Source: Schlesneria paludicola DSM 18645
GTDB taxonomy: Bacteria; Planctomycetota; Planctomycetia; Planctomycetales; Planctomycetaceae
NCBI GenBank assembly: GCA_945876035.1
Contig: CAMCMU010000014.1
Coordinates: forward strand, 1 to 64,000
Length of the DNA stretch: 64,000 nt
Reading direction: 5' to 3'
Under the pieces are notes generated by a model, which saw only the letters and a list, made by a program, of their open reading frames with translations, was not told the origin of the DNA and did not search any database. Below, one piece after another: positions 58,322 to 64,000 of the stretch (position 1 is the stretch's first letter; every line of letters starts with the position of its first letter). Position numbers and translations under genes: made by a program.

Positions 58322-59263
58322 CTACGAATTTTTTACCAAGGCGTGCCGGCCGTAGAAGCGTCTGCTTCCGGAAAGCTTTCGAATGGCGTCCAAGTAGTAC
58401 AGACGCTCGACCGACCTCATTTCCCAATCCGCCATTCCTTCATCAAACGGCCAGAGATGGCGACGTTGAATTCGGTAGAATGCCAGACGCAGACGAACTT
58501 TAAGCGACCGTAACAAAGGCCGCGAGATTTCCGCGTGTTCCCAGTGATGGGAAATATACGCGTGGCAAAAGCCTTGAACGCGGGCCCTCGCAAGAAAACT
58601 TTGTCGTGTGAGCCGGCACGGATCGGGGTGATGTTCCACCTGAGCATCGGCAACGCCCAACAACAGGAATCCGGCCTGAAGCAATTGCTTGGAAAAAAAG
58701 GTATCCTCGGCGAACCCAAGGGCTCCGGGACCGAGTTCCGAATCGAATCCGGTAACTTTTTCCAGCACTTTTCGCAAGAATGCCATATTCGCGCCGACCA
58801 TTTCTTGAACGTCGCTGAAATTTCGGTCCGATGTATCGGCCAAGTAACTTCGGTGCAGATTGGTCATCCACGGACGCGACAGGTGCGGTGCCAGTTTGAT
58901 ATGACCCGTAGTGCACTCCGCCTGGCCATGGACGATCGGCTGGCAAATTTTTACCAGCCACAGCGGGTGCATCCGCACATCGTCATCAGTGAAAACCACA
59001 ATCTCACCCGTAGTTTCAGCCAAGCCACGGTTCAACGCCCGAGACTTTCCGGGCTTGCCCACGAAAAGATATCTGACTTCGATTGGACTCAAGTCCGCGG
59101 ACTCTACCACCGCCCGCGTGCCATCGGTGGAACCATTGTCAACAACCAGCAGTTCAACCATCCATCCTTCCGGCACAGTCACTGTGCGAAGCGATTCCAA
59201 GGTCAGCCGTAGGCTTTCCGCCCGATTACGTGTGCAGATGATGATGGTGACATTTGGGGGCAT
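58322..59263 (-). CDS. Glycosyltransferase family 2
   Basis: 313 residues. GT-A fold: IIICTRNRAESL at the N-terminus, VVDNGSTDGT (nucleotide-sugar binding), FTDDDVRM with the metal-binding DxD-type motif, then GFDSELGPGALGFAEDTFF, where the Asp/Glu catalytic base is expected. No membrane helices. It should transfer a sugar from a nucleotide donor in the cytosol to a lipid, polysaccharide or protein acceptor. The neighbours give no clue to the acceptor. The C-terminal 70 residues (Arg/Leu rich) are probably a peripheral membrane segment. Confidence 0.92.
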   Translation of the reverse strand: MPPNVTIIICTRNRAESLRLTLESLRTVTVPEGWMVELLVVDNGSTDGTRAVVESADLSPIEVRYLFVGKPGKSRALNRGLAETTGEIVVFTDDDVRMHPLWLVKICQPIVHGQAECTTGHIKLAPHLSRPWMTNLHRSYLADTSDRNFSDVQEMVGANMAFLRKVLEKVTGFDSELGPGALGFAEDTFFSKQLLQAGFLLLGVADAQVEHHPDPCRLTRQSFLARARVQGFCHAYISHHWEHAEISRPLLRSLKVRLRLAFYRIQRRHLWPFDEGMADWEMRSVERLYYLDAIRKLSGSRRFYGRHALVKNS

Positions 59264-59820
59264 CGAGCGGCACCAAACGGAGGAGACACGTATCTTCCCC
59301 TGACGATTCAGACATGACTCGCAAAGGAATGTTTTCTGGACGCTGGTGTATCCTGCGATGAATCGTGTCGCGATTCAACTCAACGAAAGTTTCGAACGGC
59401 CGATGTTTGATCCCGGCGCAGACGTTCCCGGTTTCGATCCCTTGATCCGGCGTGCGTGAACATCTTCTTAATCGGTTTGGGGGCAATGACCAGCGCGACG
59501 AATTTCGAACGGCACAATGTTCGATCCATTTTCTACAAACAACATGCGAGATCCCTTTGGTTGACGGCTAGCAAGTGGTTTTTAGGTGTGCTGACTCCGT
59601 GGTACTCTATTGCACATCGATGCCTGCTGTTTCGATAATCCCAAACAACCCTGCGCAATGACATAACGAAAGCGGTGCGCGTGTGGCGACGACAATTGCA
59701 AGGACTCGACTTTCCAACCGGGTTTTTGCGAGCTTCTTTCGAGGTGTTTCGGTTGGAACACGATTCGCTTCATCGTTCAACCTTCGAGACACCGGAAATT
59801 TTCAATGGGGTGGACATAAA
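59264..59820. other. Divergent gap
   Basis: 557 bp between the GT2 gene (-) and the redoxin-domain gene (+), with in-frame open sequence upstream of the latter from 59683 that is not domain-like. Both promoters are expected here. Confidence 0.5.
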
Positions 59821-60930
59821 ATGCCGGCCAATCTTTTGCTTAGGGTTTTAGTACCGTTTCTCTTCTTCGCAATGGTGCTCAGCCCGCATTCGCGAGTTTG
59901 GGGAGCGGATCGAGTGGGCTTCGATTCTGTGGCCGCGGAACTGACCGTTGTTCCCCAAAACTTGCTCAAACTGGTTCACACACCGGAAATACAAAAGGAA
60001 TTGCAACTTGAGGGGGACTCGCTTTCGTCGTTCTTGGTGGAGCTAGTCAAGATCGATGGTCCGTGGTGGAGAGCCCGAATTAAGCCCGAAGAGGAGCAAC
60101 GCAAGATCATTGCAAATCAAGAGCAGTTGCTCATCGACTTGCTGAAGAAGTCTGTGGCTCCAGAAAACTTGGAGCGGTTGAAGCAAATCGAACTTCAGTC
60201 GCAAGGGACACGCGTCTTTGCTCGGCCAGAAGTTGTCGAGGCTGTCAATCTCACGAAGACTCAATCGTCGCGGCTCAATGATTTGTATGCGGCAACCGAT
60301 CGGGCTGCAAAAAAGTTTTCGGAAGCACAAGCACAAGATAAAGAGCTCTTTGCGAACGTTAAGGCTGCCAAAGATGCGGAAGCCCGGGGCGTCGCGGAGA
60401 CATTGACGACTCCACAGCGGGCTGCGTTGAGTCAATTGGTGGGTCCTCCTTTTGAGACGATGACGCTGAAGCGAATTTATCCTCTTGCCCCCGAACTCAT
60501 TGACAGTGGCCATTGGGCCGGTGCATCGGAAACGAGTCTTGCGGACAATCGTGGCAAGGTCGTCTTGCTGCATTTTTATGCATTTCAATGCCATAACTGT
60601 GTCGCCAATTTCGGGCACTACACTCGTTGGCACGAGCAATTGACCAAACGCGGCGTTCGCGTCATTGGAATTCAAACGCCAGAAACTGAGACGGAACGCG
60701 ATGTCAAGAAAGTTCAAGACGCCGCTAAGAACAGAGGGTTCAAATTCCCCGTGCTCATCGACCTCAAGAACAGCAATTGGGACGCTTGGTCGAACACCAT
60801 GTGGCCCACCGTTTACGTGATTGACAAGAATGGCTATGTGCGATTTTGGTGGCAAGGAGAACTCAACTGGAAGGGTGCCACAGTCGACAAGAGGATCGAA
60901 AACATCGTTGACGAGTTGCTTGCCGAATAG
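59821..60930 (+). CDS. Secreted redoxin (thioredoxin-fold) protein with long N-terminal region
   Basis: 369 residues from the ATG at 59821. Signal peptide about 1-28 (LLLRVLVPFLFFAMVL...SRVWGA). Residues about 35-210 form a helical, Gln/Glu/Lys-rich region that may be a coiled coil, with a LTTPQRAALSQLVGPPF segment seen in other planctomycete proteins. Residues about 225-369 are a thioredoxin-like redoxin domain with CHNC (Cys257, Cys260), GIQTPETETE, the cis-Pro in WPTVYVIDKNGYVRFWWQG and a terminal helix. Expected in the periplasm as a thiol-disulfide protein. Usual TlpA active site is CxxC, so the Cys pair is intact. Confidence 0.87.
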   Translation: MPANLLLRVLVPFLFFAMVLSPHSRVWGADRVGFDSVAAELTVVPQNLLKLVHTPEIQKELQLEGDSLSSFLVELVKIDGPWWRARIKPEEEQRKIIANQEQLLIDLLKKSVAPENLERLKQIELQSQGTRVFARPEVVEAVNLTKTQSSRLNDLYAATDRAAKKFSEAQAQDKELFANVKAAKDAEARGVAETLTTPQRAALSQLVGPPFETMTLKRIYPLAPELIDSGHWAGASETSLADNRGKVVLLHFYAFQCHNCVANFGHYTRWHEQLTKRGVRVIGIQTPETETERDVKKVQDAAKNRGFKFPVLIDLKNSNWDAWSNTMWPTVYVIDKNGYVRFWWQGELNWKGATVDKRIENIVDELLAE

Positions 60931-61214
60931 AATTCGTTTCCCTCCCGACATGGAGCAGACAGCTTTAGTAATGGTCTCAGACGGTCTGTCGCATTTGGCA
61001 TTCCTTTGTCAATTGCTTTCTTGCAACGTGCCACTGACGAGTGATCATTCCGATTGGGACTTCACCTGAACGACTCATCCGGTTTAGGATTGGACCGTCG
61101 AAGTAGAAAGCAACCAACGTCTTGCGATCGAGATCTCTCACTCCGTTCAAACCCGGATGAACTTGCATCTTCTGCCCGCCACTCAAAACTGCATCCAATC
61201 GATCGCTATCGCAC

Positions 61215-61748
61215 CTAACCGTGGATTTCCTGTCGTAGCCACTTTGTATAAATCTCCACTTCAGCCGGCGTCCGGCCCATTGTGTTTTCGCTAGGACAGC
61301 TCAAGCAGTGACCGATCAGGAGAGACTGCTTCTCAATCCCTTGGTCGGCCACGTTGTGAGTGATGCCGCGGACGATCGCGTATTTGTCAGCTCCCTTCGC
61401 CAGTACCGGCAAGTGCGTAGAGATTTTGCTGCCGCTGACACACGTGTTGACTGGCTGGAATTCGCCTCGCACTTCCCCCAGTGCTTCTGGCTTAATGTCA
61501 AACGTCTCTTGATGAGAGGGACAGTCTTGGCTCATTTGACAATCATCCTCCGTACTGTCAACCTGCTCTCGCTCGAACTCAGCAGTTCTTGCCATGCCAC
61601 CGGTCACGTTTGCCGATGCCTTGCGCAAGCTCCAGATCTCGTTCATCGGAATCCGCCAAACGATCACCAATGGCAATGACAGAGGTTCGAGTCTTGGCTC
61701 TCGCGCAACATTTTTTATGATGTTTGTTGCATTGTGAAGTGCTATCAA
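61215..61748 (-). pseudogene. DUF1501 gene remnant
   Basis: A 177-codon open frame whose middle part (about 61530-61300) matches planctomycete DUF1501 proteins: PSHQETFDIKPEALGEVRGEF corresponds to their PSxxDxFDxKPxAPxxxRGEF segment, and ISTHLPVLAKGADKYAIVRG to the following conserved stretch. The N-terminal twin-arginine leader region and the rest of the roughly 450-residue sulfatase-like domain are missing. The sequences around the match do not look like the family. A broken fragment rather than a functional gene, but no intact copy is here for comparison. Confidence 0.6.
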
Positions 61749-62113
61749 ATTCTTTCGAAGGCGTCCAGCGGATGAAATCGCCGGGGTACCGTCACAGCCT
61801 GTGCGGGAAAGCAGCTCTTATGTGAGTTTCACGACTTCGCGGGCCCTAAATTGTTTTCTGCCTCTTACCGATATTGCAGGCGATTAAATCACCTTTCTGG
61901 GGAATGAGTCGATCCTAAAGGCGGCATAGTCGGCGAGGGTGGTGATTCCTCTTCCTGATTCTTAGCTGATGGCTGGCTGGATTTTGGGCGGCACACACAT
62001 CGTCCACTCCGGGCGGAATCTTAAATAACACGCAATTGAACTCCTCGACAGACCATTGGATTTAAAGCGGTATCAGGCAAACGCACTTTTCGGGAACACA
62101 TGTGAAAGACACT
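61749..62113. other. Gap, no recognised content
   Basis: About 365 bp upstream of the conserved gene at 62114. No gene-like frame and no obvious regulatory element. Confidence 0.45.
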
Positions 62114-63508
62114 ATGGACACTCACCACAAGGCGTTAACGGTCAATCTTGACACACGTCGATACGGAACATTTGCCGAAATCGGAGCCGGCCAAGAAGTC
62201 GTGCGGTGGTTTTTTCGCGTGGGAGGTGGCGCCGGGACTATCGCGAAAAGTATGTCTGCCTATGACATGAAAGTCAGCGATGCCATTTATGGTCGGGCGG
62301 GTCGATACGTTTGTCGCGAACGATTACAGGCGATGTTGAATCATGAGCATCAATTAAACCTAGACCGTCTGCGTGATGTTCGCGGTGACAGCAGCACTTT
62401 CTTTGCGTTTGCGGATACCGTCACCGCTCGGGGCTACAAGGGCGGTTCGGAATGCCACGGATGGATGGGCATTAAGTTTCAGGCGCATCCTCGGGATGAG
62501 GACAGCCAGATTATTATTCACGTACGGATGCTGGACACCGAGGCCGCCCTTCAGCAGGAAGCACTGGGAATCGTCGGCGTGAACCTGATTTATGGCGCTT
62601 TCTCTCTGAATCACGAGCCCGAACTCCTTGTTGATTCATTGCTCGATGGACTCTCCACATCGAGGATTGAGATCGACATGATCGAGTTTTCTGGTATCGC
62701 ATTCCGGCGAATCGATAATCGGCTGATGAGTCTGAAACTGGTTGAGCTGGGCTTAAGCGGAGCAGCGATGTTCGCGGCGAACGGAGAAGTTCTGCAGCCT
62801 TCCGAATTTCTTTACCACAGGCCAATCCTTGTCGAACGCGGCAGCTTTCGGCCTGTCTGCAATGTCAACGTCGATATGCTGCAGTGCGCGCATGCAAAAT
62901 TCAGTGAGCTGCCTGATGTTCAGGGAAAAGAGATCGCGCAAATCATGGAAATCACCATGCGAAATCTGAAATCTGAAGGAGAAATTGATCGACGCGACTT
63001 CCTGTCGCGTGCCGACGTGATGGCCGCCTGTGGTATGACGGTGCTCATTTCTGACTACTTTGAATATTACCGACTTGCCGCTTACCTAACGCGATATACA
63101 AAAGAACGAATCGCAATCACATTGGGAGCGGGCAGCTTGCGCGAGCTGTTTGATGAAAAATACTATGCATCACTGGACGGCGGAATTCTGGAATCCTTCG
63201 GGCGACTCTTCAAGAACGATCTCAAGATCTACTGTTATCCGTTACTGGATCAGACCACCGGAAACCTTGTGACTTGTGACAATCTGGAGATCAAGCCGGA
63301 GTTACAGAAGTTGTATGGTTACCTGCTCGACCGGGGCGGCATCAATCACCTTAATAACTACTCTGAAGACTGCCTCCGTATTTTGTCTCGCGAAGTACTC
63401 AGGAAAATCAGTAGCTGCGAGCCCGATTGGGAACAAATGGTGCCGGCACCTGTTGCCAGCATCATTAAAGAACGTAAGTTTTTCGACTATCAGTGTGATC
63501 TCATGTAG
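62114..63508 (+). CDS. Conserved protein of unknown function
   Basis: 464 residues from the ATG at 62114; an in-frame GTG at 62102 is also possible. I recognise this as a family found in diverse bacteria and annotated inconsistently, without an established function. N-terminus KALTVNLDTRRYGTFAEIGAGQEVVRWFFRVGG has a Gly-rich motif, followed by SAYDMKVSDAIYG, SECHGWMGIKFQAHP, QEALGIVGVNLIYGAFS and VDMIEFSG. A later PILVERGSFRPVCNVNVDML is also conserved-looking. No signal peptide, membrane helix or P-loop. Length and composition are normal and the gene appears intact. Probably cytosolic. Confidence 0.8.
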   Translation: MDTHHKALTVNLDTRRYGTFAEIGAGQEVVRWFFRVGGGAGTIAKSMSAYDMKVSDAIYGRAGRYVCRERLQAMLNHEHQLNLDRLRDVRGDSSTFFAFADTVTARGYKGGSECHGWMGIKFQAHPRDEDSQIIIHVRMLDTEAALQQEALGIVGVNLIYGAFSLNHEPELLVDSLLDGLSTSRIEIDMIEFSGIAFRRIDNRLMSLKLVELGLSGAAMFAANGEVLQPSEFLYHRPILVERGSFRPVCNVNVDMLQCAHAKFSELPDVQGKEIAQIMEITMRNLKSEGEIDRRDFLSRADVMAACGMTVLISDYFEYYRLAAYLTRYTKERIAITLGAGSLRELFDEKYYASLDGGILESFGRLFKNDLKIYCYPLLDQTTGNLVTCDNLEIKPELQKLYGYLLDRGGINHLNNYSEDCLRILSREVLRKISSCEPDWEQMVPAPVASIIKERKFFDYQCDLM

Positions 63509-64000
63509 CCTATGGCTCGCGTAGATTCTGATCGCTCGTCATCATCCTAATTCGAATCTCCAAAAATGGTTTCCAGAAACTGGGGTAAGAAATCTCGTCA
63601 GCGTCTCCATTCGTGAACGCCTTTAGTCTTAGAATAGGCGGGCTTATGGCCATATGGTGTTGTTCGACGAACTGACCGTTCGGGTCTAGGGAGACGTTTT
63701 TGTCACCGCTCGAAATTCTTTGATGTTTCTAGGAATTTCAAGCGCGCTCGGATCTTGGTCTGTGAGGTTGAGAGGGCGGGATACCGCGGTATCAATGTGA
63801 TCTGTGGATTATGTTGGTGAAAACAGCGTCCCGAAAACTTGTTCGGGACTGAGTTTCTCTAGCCGAAGTTCACTATCTCTAAACATCGTGGCGCAAACAT
63901 CGCTGGGTTCCCTCTTCGCGCTGCCGCTCCCAATCGACGTGGCCCCGCGTCCAAAATTCCACGCACCAATTCAACAGCCCCTTCGGTGGTCGTTACGTCC
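63509..64000. other. Gap to end of window, no recognised content
   Basis: 492 bp after the last gene. No protein-like frame, RNA gene or clear terminator was recognised. Confidence 0.45.

Overview
This window looks like chromosomal DNA of a planctomycete (phylum Planctomycetota). This is inferred from gene content: two DUF1559 proteins with type IV prepilin-like N-termini, a secreted DUF1080 (3-keto-disaccharide hydrolase-like) protein, a secreted PmoA/DUF6807 protein, a DUF1501 remnant, a zinc-ribbon/membrane/carboxypeptidase-regulatory-like protein and a redoxin-domain protein with a long N-terminal extension. Gene density is low. Many gaps of 0.3-1 kb separate mostly monocistronic genes, and several gaps hold decayed genes.

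Layout. 0.6-9 kb: zinc-ribbon methyltransferase, cytidylate kinase, DUF1559 protein with a clear terminator, zinc-ribbon/TM protein, alpha/beta hydrolase and an unrecognised 230-residue protein. 9-14 kb: DEAD-box helicase with a DbpA-type RNA-binding tail, PmoA-like protein and a divergent ClpP-like protein. 14-15.2 kb: a multiply frameshifted phytoene-dehydrogenase-like pseudogene whose 5' end runs into a 112-bp repeat. 15.8-28 kb: rsmB, typA, then gltD, gltB and a LysR regulator, all three on the minus strand. 28-34 kb: sixA and ppk1 (minus), then a plus-strand operon of DUF350 protein, lipoprotein and glutathionylspermidine-synthase-like ATP-grasp enzyme (the same order as E. coli yjfL-yjfM-yjfC), then a small haem-c protein. 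35-45 kb: ArnT-like glycosyltransferase, sigma-54 response regulator and sensor kinase, and a three-domain MFS/PlsC/acyl-ACP-synthetase fusion. 45-53 kb: DUF1080 protein, beta-helix protein, Mrp-type P-loop ATPase, membrane glycosyltransferase-like protein, Cys/His-rich small protein and a second DUF1559 protein. 53.4-54.9 kb: a decayed IS3-family element with recognisable terminal inverted repeats. 55-63.5 kb: second copy of the 112-bp repeat, folP, an SDR, an IscA/ErpA-type protein, GT2 glycosyltransferase, redoxin-domain protein, DUF1501 remnant and a conserved protein of unknown function.

Functional themes are housekeeping (nucleotide, nitrogen, folate and Fe-S metabolism, rRNA modification, translation GTPase, polyphosphate), envelope and lipid work (prepilin-like proteins, glycosyltransferases, lysophospholipid acylation), and secreted carbohydrate-related proteins. 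I see no CRISPR array, phage, tRNA or rRNA. The most unusual feature is the perfect 112-bp direct repeat (15064-15175 and 55000-55111), almost exactly 40 kb apart, one copy at the truncated end of a dead oxidoreductase gene and the other 96 bp beyond a dead insertion sequence.
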